Assembly: GCA_042408595.1 (NCBI GenBank) | Contig: JBHOQX010000038.1 | Coordinates: 1 to 58,382 of the forward strand | Direction of reading: 5' to 3' | From: JBHOQX01 sp042408595 | Lineage (GTDB): Bacteria > Chloroflexota > Chloroflexia > Chloroflexales > Roseiflexaceae | Length of the DNA stretch: 58,382 nucleotides | Shown: positions 36,696-45,978 of the stretch, one piece after another | Layout of the letters: each line of letters opens with the position of its first letter | How positions within the stretch are numbered: the first letter of the stretch is position 1 | Program-made: the position numbers and the translations under genes | Notes under the pieces: generated by a model | Database searches by the model: none | What the model saw: only the letters and a program-made list of their open reading frames with translations | What the model was told of the DNA's origin: nothing

Positions 36696-38636
36696 TCACG
36701 CCAGGTTCTCGATCGGTACCGGCTCGATCGCGTCCGCCGGCTCGAAACCGAAGACCTTACCATAGAAATACAGCTCGGCCTCCAGCGCGCAACGGATATT
36801 CTCCGCCTTGCGAAAGCCATGCTGCTCACCCTCGAACGGCAGATAGGCGACCGGCAATCCCTTGGCGCGCACCGCCTCAAACATCAGCGCGGCCTGGTTC
36901 GGCGGCACGACCTTATCCTCCAGCCCCTGGAAGAGGATCAGGGCGCAGTTCAGCCGATCGGTGTGGTGGATCGGCGAGCGCGCGATATACAGATCGCGCC
37001 GCTGCGGATACGGCCCGATCAGCCCATCCAGGTAGCGGCTCTCGAACTTGTGCGTCTCCTTCGCGAGCGCCTCGGCATCGCTCACGCCGAAGTAGCTCGC
37101 CCCGGCCTTGAAGATCTCGCGGAAGGTGAGCGCGGCCAGCGTCGTGTAGCCGCCGGCGCTCCTGCCGCGAATCGCCAGCCGCTCGCTATCCACCACGCCC
37201 TGTTGCGCCAGGTACCGCGCGGCATTCACGCAATCGTCCACATCGACGATCCCCCACATGCCGTTCAGCCGGCGGCGGTAAGCCGTGCCGTAGCCGGTGC
37301 TCCCGCCATAGTTCACATCCACTACGGCGAAGCCGCGGCTCGTCCAGTACTGAGTGTCGAGGTTCAGCCCCGGCCCGGTCGCCCCGGTCGGGCCACCGTG
37401 GCTGACGACGATCAGCGGCGGCCGCTCGCCGGGCGGCGCGGCGAAGTCCGGGTTGCGCGGCGGGTAGAAGAAGGCATGGGCCGTCAGCCCGCCCTCGGTC
37501 GGGAATTCGATCGGCTGGGCGGCGGAGATATAGGCGGCGGGGATCTCCGATGTGGTGGAGCGGCGCAGCACCACATCGCGTCCGGTCGCCAGGTCGAGAT
37601 AGACCAGCGCCCCCGGCTCGGTCGGGGTCGCGCCGACAAAGACCGCCCGCCCCGGCGCGACCTGAAGGCCGGCGATCTCGTTATAAGGCGTCTCGATCCA
37701 GCGAAGCGCGCCGCCGGTATCGATCCGCGCCAGCCGCGCCGTCGCGCGCTCGGTCACGGCGCAGATGATCGCACCATCCGCATCGAAGCCGTAGGTTGTC
37801 ATGCCGAAGACCCACTGTGGCAGACCGAACTCGGCTTCCATCGGCGCGAGCGCCTCGGCGCTGCCGCCCCGCAGCCGGTAGAGGTTCCACCAGCCGGTGC
37901 GATCCGAGACGAAATGCAGCACGCCGGACGGCGACCAAGCCGGTTGGAAGATCGACTCGCTGCGACCGCCGGCCACCTGCCGCCGGTTGGACAGCCTGCC
38001 GTCCGCGGCGACATCGGCCAGCCAGAGTTCGCAGCCGTCCCACGGCATGTTCGGGTGGTTCCAACACATCCAGGCGAGTTGCGCGCCGTCCGGGCTGAGG
38101 CGCGGCGTCGCGAAGAAGTCGTACCCCTCGCAGAGCACATCCCCCGGCCCGCCCGCGTCGAGGTCGATCGCGACGATCGTGTTGACCGCCTCGCCGCCCA
38201 CGGTATGATCCTCGCGGACGCAGATCAGGCGGTTGCGCGCCTCATCGATCACGGCGTCGGCGTAGCGCAGGCCGGCGGAGACGGGCGGCTCCGGGGTGAG
38301 CGGCTCCGGCTCGCCGGCGAGCGTCTGGCGGTAGAGGCGCTGGTCGGAGAAGTTTGCGAAATAGATCGTGCCGCGGTGGACGGCAAACGCCCCGCCGCCG
38401 TACTCGTGCACACGGGTGCGGGCGTTGAACGGCGGCGGGTTGACGTCCGCCGTCTGCTCGTCCGCCGCATAGCGGACGATCACGTTCCGGCCGCCCTCGG
38501 CCGGCCGCATCTCCACGCAGTAGATATCGCTGCCGTCGAGCTGGATCTGCCCCAGGCCGATGCTCGCCTCGGCCAGTTGCTCGGCGGTGATCGGCGAGCG
38601 CCACGCGCCGTACGGCGCGACTGTTGGTGGTGCCAT
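36696..38636 (-). CDS. S9 family (prolyl oligopeptidase/acylaminoacyl-peptidase type) peptidase
   Basis: A 646-residue two-domain serine peptidase. The N-terminal 360 residues form a beta-propeller (repeated LSPDGAQLAWM- and SDRTGWWNLYR-like strands). The C-terminal alpha/beta-hydrolase has the nucleophile in GRSAGGYTTLAALTF, the Asp in FQGLEDKVVPP and the His in EGEQHGFRK. It has no signal peptide, so it is likely cytoplasmic and degrades peptides. GGGGAG stands before ATG 38636, which I prefer to upstream in-frame starts. It is downstream of, and on the same strand as, the P-type ATPase homologue. Confidence 0.92.
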   Translation of the reverse strand: MAPPTVAPYGAWRSPITAEQLAEASIGLGQIQLDGSDIYCVEMRPAEGGRNVIVRYAADEQTADVNPPPFNARTRVHEYGGGAFAVHRGTIYFANFSDQRLYRQTLAGEPEPLTPEPPVSAGLRYADAVIDEARNRLICVREDHTVGGEAVNTIVAIDLDAGGPGDVLCEGYDFFATPRLSPDGAQLAWMCWNHPNMPWDGCELWLADVAADGRLSNRRQVAGGRSESIFQPAWSPSGVLHFVSDRTGWWNLYRLRGGSAEALAPMEAEFGLPQWVFGMTTYGFDADGAIICAVTERATARLARIDTGGALRWIETPYNEIAGLQVAPGRAVFVGATPTEPGALVYLDLATGRDVVLRRSTTSEIPAAYISAAQPIEFPTEGGLTAHAFFYPPRNPDFAAPPGERPPLIVVSHGGPTGATGPGLNLDTQYWTSRGFAVVDVNYGGSTGYGTAYRRRLNGMWGIVDVDDCVNAARYLAQQGVVDSERLAIRGRSAGGYTTLAALTFREIFKAGASYFGVSDAEALAKETHKFESRYLDGLIGPYPQRRDLYIARSPIHHTDRLNCALILFQGLEDKVVPPNQAALMFEAVRAKGLPVAYLPFEGEQHGFRKAENIRCALEAELYFYGKVFGFEPADAIEPVPIENLA

Positions 38637-38758
38637 GCGTCTCCCCCTCGTGTGATTGGACCGCACCATCATCGGGAGCAGCGCGGAGAACAACGCCGGA
38701 AAGGGCGGAAGATATGCGCCCGCAGCCCGGCCCCTGCGGCATCCGGCGTGTCATCGTG

Positions 38759-41500
38759 TCAAAACATCGCCCCGTCCCCGCCGCGCCGCACCGCCCCCGT
38801 TGCACGAAGCACGCCACTGCGCAGCAGTTGCTTGCGCCCCTCCTCGGCCAGCAGCAGGACCAGCGGGAAGGTGAGCAGCACGGCCCACTGGCCGGGCGTG
38901 GGCGGAACCATGCCCACGGCGTGCGCCAGCGGCGGCACATAGATCAGCGCCAGCATCACCGCCAGCGACGCGGCCACCCCGACCAGCATGGCGCGGTTGC
39001 GCCAGAAGCCGACCGCCAGGATCGAGGCGCGCTGCGTGCGGCTGGCGAGCGCGTTGCCGATCTGCGCCAGCACGATCGCGGCATAGGCCAGCGTGGTCGC
39101 CTGGGCGATCGTGCGCGGATCGGATGGCCAGGGCGCGCCGGGCCGCCACCCGGCGCTCCAGAGGCCCATGCCATAGGCGCAGAGCGCCATCGCGCCCTGC
39201 AGCAGGCCAAGCCAGAGGAACGACTGGAGCAGCAGCCCGCGGCTGATGATCGGCGCATCGCGCGGGCGCGGCGGCTCGTCCATGATCCCTGGCTCCGGCG
39301 GCTCGGTACTTAACGCGACCGAGGGCACCAGTTCGCTGCCCAGGTCGATCGCCAGCACCTGCAACACCGTCAGCGGCAGCGGCGCCCCGAGGATGATCGC
39401 CGTGACGACCGCCACCGATTCGGCGACATTGTGGGTGAAGATATAGCCGGAGAGCTTCTGCACATTGCGAAAGATCGTGCGGCCCTCGCGCATCGCCACC
39501 AGCAGCCCGGCCGGGTGCGCGGCGTCCAGCACCAGATCGGCGGCGGCGAGCGCCACAGTCGTGCCCGACGCGCTGAGGGCGATACCGACATCGGCCTGTT
39601 TGAGTGCCGGGGCATCGTTGACGCTATCGCCGAGAAAGGCGACAACTTCACCCAACTCCTGGAGCCGTGCGACGATCCGCCGCTTGTCTTCGGCGTCCAG
39701 TTGGGCGAAGATCGTCTCGCCCCGCAGCGCGGCATCGAGGTCCGCATAGGCAAGGCCCCGCAACTCGGCCCCGGTGATGATCCGCGCCTGCTCGCCGCGG
39801 ATCATCCCAGCGCGGCGCGCGCTAGCTTCGGCCAGGAGCCCATAGGCGCCGGTGACGACCAGCGGGCGGACGCCGGCGCGCCGGCAGCCGGCCAGCAGTT
39901 CGGTCACCTCCGGCTGCGGCGGCTGTTGCAGGCCAAGCAGCCCCAGCAGCGTCAGCCCCTGTGTCACCTCCGCCGCGTTCCAGACACCGCTGGCCTCATC
40001 ACCAAGCCGCTTCCCGGCCAGGGCGATCACCTGCATCCCGGCGCGCGCGAAGGCATCGATCGCCGGCCGCACGGCGGCGCGGCCGGCGTCATCGAGCGGC
40101 TCGTCGCGCCCGGCGCGGCGGATGCTCGTGCAGAGCGGCAGCACCGCCGCTGCCTCGCCACGCAGCACGGCGGTGGGGGCTGGCCCGACGATCACGCAAA
40201 AGAGTTGGCGGCGCGGCTCGTACGGCAGCGTCTGGAGCCGCGGATGGCGCTCGGCAAGCGCCGCGACATCCACTCCGGCCGCTGCGGCAGCGCGCAGCAG
40301 CGCGGCATCGACCGGGCTGCCGAGCAAGCGCGGCTCCGCGCCAGGCGCCTCGGGCGGCAGCAGGCGCGCGTTGTTCGCCAGCGCCGCCGCCTCGAGCAGC
40401 GCCCGCAGGTCGCCGTCATCTGCCTGCGGCGCGCGCAGCGAGACGGCCTGCCCGGCGGCCCAGGCGTCCGTCGCCATAAGGGTGCCCGCGGCCAGCGCCT
40501 CCACCTGGTCGAAACAGAGCACCGTCGCCGCGCCGAGGCCCTCGACATCCGACAGGCGCTTGACCAGCACCTGCTGGCGTTGCAGGCGGCGGCGGGCCAG
40601 GGCCATCGCCAGTGTCACGGTCGGTAGCAGCCCCTCCGGCACAAACGCGACGATCATGCTGATCGCGAAGATCAGGCTTGCCTGCCACGGGTAGCCGCGC
40701 CCCACCATGAGCGCGAAGGTGGCCAGGCCGGCGATAATCGCTATGCGGCTGATCGTCCCGGCCAGTTGGTTGAGGGCGCGCACAAATGGCGACTGTTCGG
40801 CGCGTTGGGCGGCGGTCGCGCTGGCGATCGCGCCAAGCTGGGTGCGCATACCGGTCGCCACCGCCAGCAAGCTCCCCTGGCCTTCGATCACCTGCGCCCC
40901 GGCGAGCACCACGTTGGGACGCTCCGGCAGGGAGAGGGTGACGTCCGGCAGCGGCCCGGCGATCTTTGTCACCGGCGCGTTGCTGCCGGTGAGCAGGGTC
41001 TGGCGCACACGCAGCCCCTCGCTCGTGATGAGATAGCCATCCGCCACCACGACCGTGCCGGGGGCGAGCGGCAGAATATCGCCCGGCACGACCTCGGCGG
41101 TTGGGATCTGGCGGGCGTGCCCGTCGCGGCGGACGAACGTCTGCGGCGGCAGCAGGTGGCGCAGCGCGGCGATCGCCTTCTCAGCCTGGTACTCCTGCCA
41201 GACCGTGAAGACCCCGTTCAGCAGCGCGATCGCCAGGATCGCCCAGCCGATCGCCGGCGTCTCGCTGATGAAGGCCAGCCCACCGGCCGCCAGCAGCAGC
41301 CCGGTGATCCAGTTGACAAACGGGGCCAGCACGCGCCCGGGCGACCAGCGGTCGAGCTCGTCGCTGATCGCGTTCGGGCCAACCCGCGCCAGGCGCGCGG
41401 TCGCCTCGGCCTCGCTGAGGCCCTGCGGTGCGGAACCGAGTTCGGCGCACGCCTCCAGCGGGGCAAGCGGCGCGAAATCATCCAGCGAGCGGTTCGTCAT
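38759..41500 (-). CDS. P-type ATPase homologue lacking catalytic motifs (pseudo-ATPase)
   Basis: A 913-residue membrane protein with the full P2-type architecture: N-terminal cation-ATPase domain, A domain, P/N domains and C-terminal helices. The fold motifs remain: PEGLL at 288-292, and IDLGSELVPSVALSTEPPEP in the M5-M6 region. Catalytic residues are altered. TGES is TGSN (171-174). DKTGTLT is DQVEALA (D331 kept, K and T lost). KGAPE is RGEAA. TGD is TGA (550-552). GDGVNDAP is GDSVNDAP (624-631). DPPRP is QPPQP. Classic ATP-driven transport is therefore unlikely. The start ATG 41500 has a weak ribosome site. It is divergent from trkA. Confidence 0.85.
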   Translation of the reverse strand: MTNRSLDDFAPLAPLEACAELGSAPQGLSEAEATARLARVGPNAISDELDRWSPGRVLAPFVNWITGLLLAAGGLAFISETPAIGWAILAIALLNGVFTVWQEYQAEKAIAALRHLLPPQTFVRRDGHARQIPTAEVVPGDILPLAPGTVVVADGYLITSEGLRVRQTLLTGSNAPVTKIAGPLPDVTLSLPERPNVVLAGAQVIEGQGSLLAVATGMRTQLGAIASATAAQRAEQSPFVRALNQLAGTISRIAIIAGLATFALMVGRGYPWQASLIFAISMIVAFVPEGLLPTVTLAMALARRRLQRQQVLVKRLSDVEGLGAATVLCFDQVEALAAGTLMATDAWAAGQAVSLRAPQADDGDLRALLEAAALANNARLLPPEAPGAEPRLLGSPVDAALLRAAAAAGVDVAALAERHPRLQTLPYEPRRQLFCVIVGPAPTAVLRGEAAAVLPLCTSIRRAGRDEPLDDAGRAAVRPAIDAFARAGMQVIALAGKRLGDEASGVWNAAEVTQGLTLLGLLGLQQPPQPEVTELLAGCRRAGVRPLVVTGAYGLLAEASARRAGMIRGEQARIITGAELRGLAYADLDAALRGETIFAQLDAEDKRRIVARLQELGEVVAFLGDSVNDAPALKQADVGIALSASGTTVALAAADLVLDAAHPAGLLVAMREGRTIFRNVQKLSGYIFTHNVAESVAVVTAIILGAPLPLTVLQVLAIDLGSELVPSVALSTEPPEPGIMDEPPRPRDAPIISRGLLLQSFLWLGLLQGAMALCAYGMGLWSAGWRPGAPWPSDPRTIAQATTLAYAAIVLAQIGNALASRTQRASILAVGFWRNRAMLVGVAASLAVMLALIYVPPLAHAVGMVPPTPGQWAVLLTFPLVLLLAEEGRKQLLRSGVLRATGAVRRGGDGAMF

Positions 41501-41560
41501 GGGGCATCTGGTTCTGATCCTGGGCGGCGGTCGGCGGCATTGTAGCCGATGCCTGCCGGC

Positions 41561-41589
41561 TTGACAACTGGCAGGCAAGGGGGCAAGAT
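41561..41589 (+). promoter_or_regulatory. trkA promoter
   Basis: TTGACA (41561-41566), a 17-bp spacer and a poor -10 CAAGAT (41584-41589). It lies about 107 bp before the gene. Confidence 0.4.
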
Positions 41590-41695
41590 CAATGCGGAAC
41601 GGGCGCGCAGTGGTGCGCCCCGGGGTGCGAGATGCACCGGTGTAGCCCGCGGCCGTTGCGCGCGTTTCGCGGTGCATCCGGCAAGGACCCCTTCC

Positions 41696-42340
41696 ATGCG
41701 CCTGATTGTCGTCGGCTGCGGGCGGGTTGGCTCGCGGCTCGCCACGCAGATGAGCGCCGAGGGCCACGACGTGGTGATCGTGGACAAAGACCCGCGCGCC
41801 TTCAAGCGGCTGCCGCCCGCGTTTCGCGGCCGCACCGTCGCCGGCATCGGCTTCGACCGCGACGTGCTGCGCGAGGCCGGGATCGAGCTGGCCGACGCCT
41901 TCGCGGCCGTCACCAGCGGCGACAATTCGAACTACATCGCTGCCTCCGTGGCCCGCGACTACTTCCGCGTGCCGCAGGTGGTCGCCCGCATCTACGATCC
42001 GCAGCGCGCCGAGATTTACCGCGAACTCGGCATCCGCACGATCAGCTCGACCAGTTGGGCGGTCAATACCATCAAGCGCATCCTCACCAGCACGGAGGTG
42101 GAGGCGGCCGTGCAGTTCGGCAGCGGCGAGGTGGAGCTGGTCGAGGTGCCGATCAGCGGGCGGCTGGTCGGGCGGCTGACGCGCGATCTGACGGTGCCGG
42201 GCGAGATCACGCCGATCGCCGTCGTGCGGCGCGGGCGGGCCTTCCTGCCGACACCTGGCGTGCCGCTGGAGGATGGCGACATCTTGCACGTGGCGGTGCT
42301 GGCCGCATCCGCCGGCCTGCTGGAGTCGATGGTGCGCTAG
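41696..42340 (+). CDS. trkA: TrkA-family potassium uptake regulator (RCK: N and C domains)
   Basis: A 214-residue RCK protein. TrkA-N (1-120) has MRLIVVGCGRVGSRLATQM, a GxGxxG Rossmann loop, VVIVDKDPRAF with the ribose-binding acid, and AVTSGDNSNYIAA. TrkA-C (about 135-214) has VEVPISGRLVGRLTRDL and GVPLEDGDILHVAV. It gates Trk/Ktr-type K+ channels by binding NAD(H) or nucleotides. No Trk/Ktr membrane subunit is encoded nearby; the divergent neighbour is the pseudo P-type ATPase. A partnership between the two is speculative. Confidence 0.9.
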   Translation: MRLIVVGCGRVGSRLATQMSAEGHDVVIVDKDPRAFKRLPPAFRGRTVAGIGFDRDVLREAGIELADAFAAVTSGDNSNYIAASVARDYFRVPQVVARIYDPQRAEIYRELGIRTISSTSWAVNTIKRILTSTEVEAAVQFGSGEVELVEVPISGRLVGRLTRDLTVPGEITPIAVVRRGRAFLPTPGVPLEDGDILHVAVLAASAGLLESMVR

Positions 42341-42371
42341 CCGGGCGCCCGGCCGCAGCGCTGCCCCTGGC

Positions 42372-42923
42372 TCATCCGTTCAGCCGCATCCAGTCCTCCA
42401 GGGCGGCGCGGTGGCTCCCATGGGAGATCGGCGGGAGCGCACCGGGGGCGAAGAAGGCCACTGCGTCGGCGTCGTCGCCGGGGCGCGGCACAGCATCGAG
42501 CGCGCAGGCTGCCCGAAAGACAAGCAACACCCCCGCGCCGCGCGGGTCGTCGGTGTAGTGGTAGGCCCCGAGCAGCGGCCCCAGCGCCACAGCGAGCCCG
42601 GTCTCCTCGCGGGCCTCGCGCTGCGCAGCCGCCTGCGGCGGCTCATTGGCCTCCGCGAAGCCGCATGGCAGGCACCACAGCCCACGCCCCGGCTCGTTGC
42701 GCCGGCGCACCAACAACACCCGCCCCTCGCGCTCGATCAGCACCGCACACGCCACCTTCGGATCGAGGTACACAACGAAGCCGCAGGCCGGGCATGCCGC
42801 CCGCTCGCGTCCGCCGACGATGCGGCGGCCGAGCGCCGCTCCGCAGCGCGAACAGAAGCGCAGCGGCTGCCACTGCGGGTCGCCGTCCGGCGGTGTGCGA
42901 ATCTCGGATGACGAGTCGTTCAT
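42372..42923 (-). CDS. Nudix hydrolase with N-terminal zinc ribbon
   Basis: A 183-residue protein. A zinc ribbon (CSRCGAALGRR, then CPACGFVVYLDP) precedes a Nudix domain with VACAVLIEREGRVLLVRRR. The Nudix box is GFAEANEPPQAAAQREAREE followed by TGL, which fits GX5EX7REUXEEXGU with all catalytic glutamates. The layout is like that of NudC NADH pyrophosphatases but shorter; the exact nucleotide substrate is unknown. The start at ATG 42923 is chosen by domain boundary, since the ribosome site is weak. It is convergent with trkA. Confidence 0.88.
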   Translation of the reverse strand: MNDSSSEIRTPPDGDPQWQPLRFCSRCGAALGRRIVGGRERAACPACGFVVYLDPKVACAVLIEREGRVLLVRRRNEPGRGLWCLPCGFAEANEPPQAAAQREAREETGLAVALGPLLGAYHYTDDPRGAGVLLVFRAACALDAVPRPGDDADAVAFFAPGALPPISHGSHRAALEDWMRLNG

Positions 42924-43165
42924 TTCATTGTCGACAGCGACGACATCTGGAACGGGGCCAGTCAACGTTGGGACGCACGTCAGACCAGCTCCATGCTGGG
43001 AAGTGTGGGACGGCTGCGGCTCCCTCGACCCTGCCAACGCAGGACGTTGACTATAGCCCCGAGTCGCCGCGCCCGGCATCACGACTTGACAGGTTGACTA
43101 TAATAAGGATTCCAGACCCAATGATCATTCCGCTCCGTTCGGCCATCCGTCACAGCGGGGTTGCT

Positions 43166-43672
43166 ATGAAAGAGCACCATGTGTACATCGGGCTCGGCAG
43201 CAACCTGGGCGACCGCATCGCGTACCTGCGCGACGCCGTGCAGCGGCTGAGTGCGATCGTGACAGTCGAGCGCGTCTCGCACCTGTATGTGGCCGCACCG
43301 CTGGGGTATGTGCGCGACGATGCGTTCATCAACGCCGCGCTCCACGCTCGTACGACGATGAGCCCGCTGGAGCTGCTGGAGATGCTTCAGGCGATCGAGC
43401 GTGCGATGGGGCGGCGGCCAGGCGTGCAGTTCGGCCCCCGCCCGATCGACCTGGACCTGCTGTTCTACGATTCGCTCCAGATGGAGACGCAGAAGCTGAC
43501 GCTGCCGCACCCCCGCCTGGCGCAACGCGCTTTCGTGCTCAAGCCGCTGGCCGAGATCGCCCCGGACCTGATGCACCCCGTGCTCTATTATACCGTCGCG
43601 CAGCTCCTCGCCGACGCCGACGACGCCGACCAGGTGGAGCGCTACACCCCGCCGCGGGCGATCTCGGCGTAG
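43166..43672 (+). CDS. folK: 2-amino-4-hydroxy-6-hydroxymethyldihydropteridine pyrophosphokinase
   Basis: FolK adds pyrophosphate to the pterin in folate synthesis. It has 168 residues (E. coli 159). Marks are YIGLGSNLGDRIAYLRDAV near the start, LYVAAPLGYV, and the signature GRRPGVQFGPRPIDLDLLFY, where the acids bind Mg-ATP. ATG 43166 is selected because the family begins a few residues before YIGLGSNLG. A TATAAT (43099-43104) lies upstream, next to two direct copies of TTGACTATA (43047-43055 and 43094-43102). No other folate gene is adjacent. Confidence 0.95.
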   Translation: MKEHHVYIGLGSNLGDRIAYLRDAVQRLSAIVTVERVSHLYVAAPLGYVRDDAFINAALHARTTMSPLELLEMLQAIERAMGRRPGVQFGPRPIDLDLLFYDSLQMETQKLTLPHPRLAQRAFVLKPLAEIAPDLMHPVLYYTVAQLLADADDADQVERYTPPRAISA

Positions 43673-44116
43673 GGCCGCGCGTCGATCCAGGCTTCAGATC
43701 GAGCCGCGCCGAGGATGCGGGCAAGCAGCATCAGCAGCCCGAGCAGCAGGCCGCGAAGCCGTCGCGCGCAGGCGCGATGACCACAGCGACGGCGAGGTGA
43801 TGGAGCGCGGATGGAGGACCTGGGCGCGCTGCCCGGCGCGCCGGACGGGTACACCTCATCGGATTCGAAGTCCACCCTACACCACTGGTTCGCGCTCGCC
43901 CGCGTTGCGTGCCGCCCGGTTCATCGGGGGCGCGTGCACTATCCCGCCATGCTGCGCCACCTGCGGGCGGCACCGGAGGGTATCCCCGACTCACCCACTG
44001 CGTCGCCGCCTGGTCGTTTCGCGGCACCGCGCCACCACCCCTTGCCGCACCGCGTCATGTCTGCTATCATCCCCCGCACAGCAACCTGCCGCCGGCTCGA
44101 CGACGAGGAGACCCGC
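43673..44116. other. Intergenic region, no gene seen
   Basis: 444 bp between folK and the aldehyde dehydrogenase. No protein-like frame, strong ribosome site or repeat was found. Confidence 0.4.
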
Positions 44117-45652
44117 ATGGACCCCACTGCCGCCGACCTTCCGCGCTACGGCCTGTATATCGACGGATGCTGGACCGAAGCCGCTGACGGTGGGCTCATG
44201 GACGTGAACGAGCCGGCCCGCGGCGCGCCGATGGCACAGGTCGCCGCCGCGACCCCGGCCGACGTGGACCGCGCCGTGGCCGCCGCCCGCGCCGCCTTCG
44301 ACAACGGGCCGTGGCCGCACACTGCGCCGCACGAGCGCGCCCGCATCCTTCACGCCATCGCCGACCTGATCGCGCAGCACGCCGACGAGTTCGCCGAGCT
44401 CGACGCGCGCAACCTGGGCGCACCGCTGCGTAAGATCATGTTCGTCGATCTGCCGGGCGTGCAGGACCACTTCCACACCTTCGCCGAGCTGGCGCGCCGC
44501 TCGCCCTACGAGCCCGCGCCCTGGACGGACATGCCCGGCGTGAGCTGGAACTTTATCTGGCGCGAGCCGATCGGCGTCTGCGGCCAGATCGTCCCGTGGA
44601 ACTTCCCATTGCTGTTCGCCGCCTGGAAGCTCGCCCCGGCGCTGGCGACCGGCAACTGCGTCGTGTTCAAGCCGGCTCCGGAGACGCCCCTCTCAGCGCT
44701 GCGGCTGGCCGGGCTGATCCACGAGTCCGGGTTGCTGCCGCGCGGCGTGTTGAACATCATCACCGGGCCGGGCGCGGAGATCGGCGAGGCGCTGGTGGCG
44801 CATCCGCAGGTCGATAAAATCTCGTTCACCGGCTCAACCCGCACCGGCCGCCGGGTGATGGAGCTCGCCGCTGGGACGGTCAAACGCCTGGCGCTCGAGC
44901 TTGGCGGCAAGTCGCCGGCGCTGATCCTGCCGGACGCCGATCTCGCCCTGGCGACCGACGGCGTCTTGTTCGGCGTCTACATGAACGCCGGGCAGGCATG
45001 CGAAGCCGGGACGCGCTGCTTCGTGCCAGAGCGCCTGCACGACGAGTTGGTGGATCGGCTGGTGCGGCGCGCAGCGGCGCTGCGCCTGGGCGACCCGCTC
45101 GACCTGCAAACCGACATCGGCCCGCTGGTATCGGAGAAGCAGCGCCGCATCGTGGAGGAGTACATCGCCGTCGGGAAGGCCGAGGGGGCGCGGCTGGCGC
45201 TCGGGGGAGAGCGCCCAGAGGTGCCGGGCTTCGAGCGCGCGCCGTTCGTCGCCCCGACGATCTTCACCGACGCGCGCAACGACATGCGGATCGCGCAGGA
45301 GGAGATTTTCGGCCCGGTGCTGACCGTCATCCCCTATCGGGATGTGAGCGAGGCCATCCACCTCGCCAACCGGTCGGCCTATGGCCTGGCGGCGGCGGTC
45401 TGGTCGGGCGATCTCCAGCAGGCGATCGAGGTCGCCCGGCGCATCCGCTGCGGCACGGTCTGGATCAACGATCACCACCTGATTCTGCCGCACACGTCGT
45501 TCACCGGCGTCAAGCAGAGCGGCTTCGGCAACGAGCACGGCCTGCCGGGGTACCTGGAGTACACCGTGCCGAAACACATCCACGTGGACCTGATGCGGCG
45601 GCGCGATGGCCGCCTGTGGTGGGACGCGGTGCTGCCGCCGGCGGAAGGGTGA
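44117..45652 (+). CDS. NAD(P)-dependent aldehyde dehydrogenase
   Basis: A 511-residue ALDH superfamily enzyme that oxidises an aldehyde to the acid. Catalytic C295 lies in MNAGQACEAGTR and general-base E261 in LALELGGKSPALI. The cofactor loop KISFTGSTRTGRR and the PWNFPLLFAAWKLAPALATG helix are intact. The closing FTGVKQSGFGNEHGLPGYLE is typical of the betaine/aryl aldehyde group. GAGGAG precedes ATG 44117, which I prefer to long upstream extensions. The substrate cannot be assigned. Confidence 0.93.
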   Translation: MDPTAADLPRYGLYIDGCWTEAADGGLMDVNEPARGAPMAQVAAATPADVDRAVAAARAAFDNGPWPHTAPHERARILHAIADLIAQHADEFAELDARNLGAPLRKIMFVDLPGVQDHFHTFAELARRSPYEPAPWTDMPGVSWNFIWREPIGVCGQIVPWNFPLLFAAWKLAPALATGNCVVFKPAPETPLSALRLAGLIHESGLLPRGVLNIITGPGAEIGEALVAHPQVDKISFTGSTRTGRRVMELAAGTVKRLALELGGKSPALILPDADLALATDGVLFGVYMNAGQACEAGTRCFVPERLHDELVDRLVRRAAALRLGDPLDLQTDIGPLVSEKQRRIVEEYIAVGKAEGARLALGGERPEVPGFERAPFVAPTIFTDARNDMRIAQEEIFGPVLTVIPYRDVSEAIHLANRSAYGLAAAVWSGDLQQAIEVARRIRCGTVWINDHHLILPHTSFTGVKQSGFGNEHGLPGYLEYTVPKHIHVDLMRRRDGRLWWDAVLPPAEG

Positions 45653-45978
45653 GCGCTTCGCGAAGCGGCTCCCGCCGCGCCGCCGCTGCCCCCTCTGCCG
45701 CCTGGCCGACGGGCAGGGACGTTGCCGCCGTGCATCTCATCGCCTCGCCGGCCGCCTCGCGCGTGCCGATGGGCGGGCCGCACGGCGCACGCGAACGCCG
45801 TGCGAGCCGCTAGCTTATGGTTGTCTAATCATCTGCTAACGCGATTCTTATCCTTTCGTGGCATAGATCGACATGGACGCCCGGCCGCGCCGCAGGCGGG
45901 CTCCGGGCTGCACATACCGCATGCCGCCGATGGGGCAGTGCGCTCCGCCGGGGTTGGCGGCTGGCAGCGAGGTGATCG
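45653..45978. other. Intergenic region upstream of the sigma factor gene
   Basis: No gene is seen. The feature of note is the array of four 11-bp-spaced boxes and a -10 at 45814-45867. Confidence 0.5.
45814..45867 (+). promoter_or_regulatory. Four-box 11-bp direct-repeat operator and promoter of the sigma factor gene
   Basis: Pentamers CTTAT, CTAAT, CTAAC and CTTAT start at 45814, 45825, 45836 and 45847, exactly 11 bp apart. A -10-like CATAGA (45862-45867) begins 15 bp after the start of the last box. The last box overlaps the -35 position, as in promoters activated by PhoB-like regulators. The same layout recurs before the thioredoxin and hsp20 genes. Confidence 0.7.

Noticed and set aside
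43081..43104. TTGACA followed by TATAAT before folK as a promoter
   Set aside because: The two hexamers are only about 8 bp apart, too close for one sigma-70 promoter. The TATAAT may act alone, so it is mentioned only in the folK entry.
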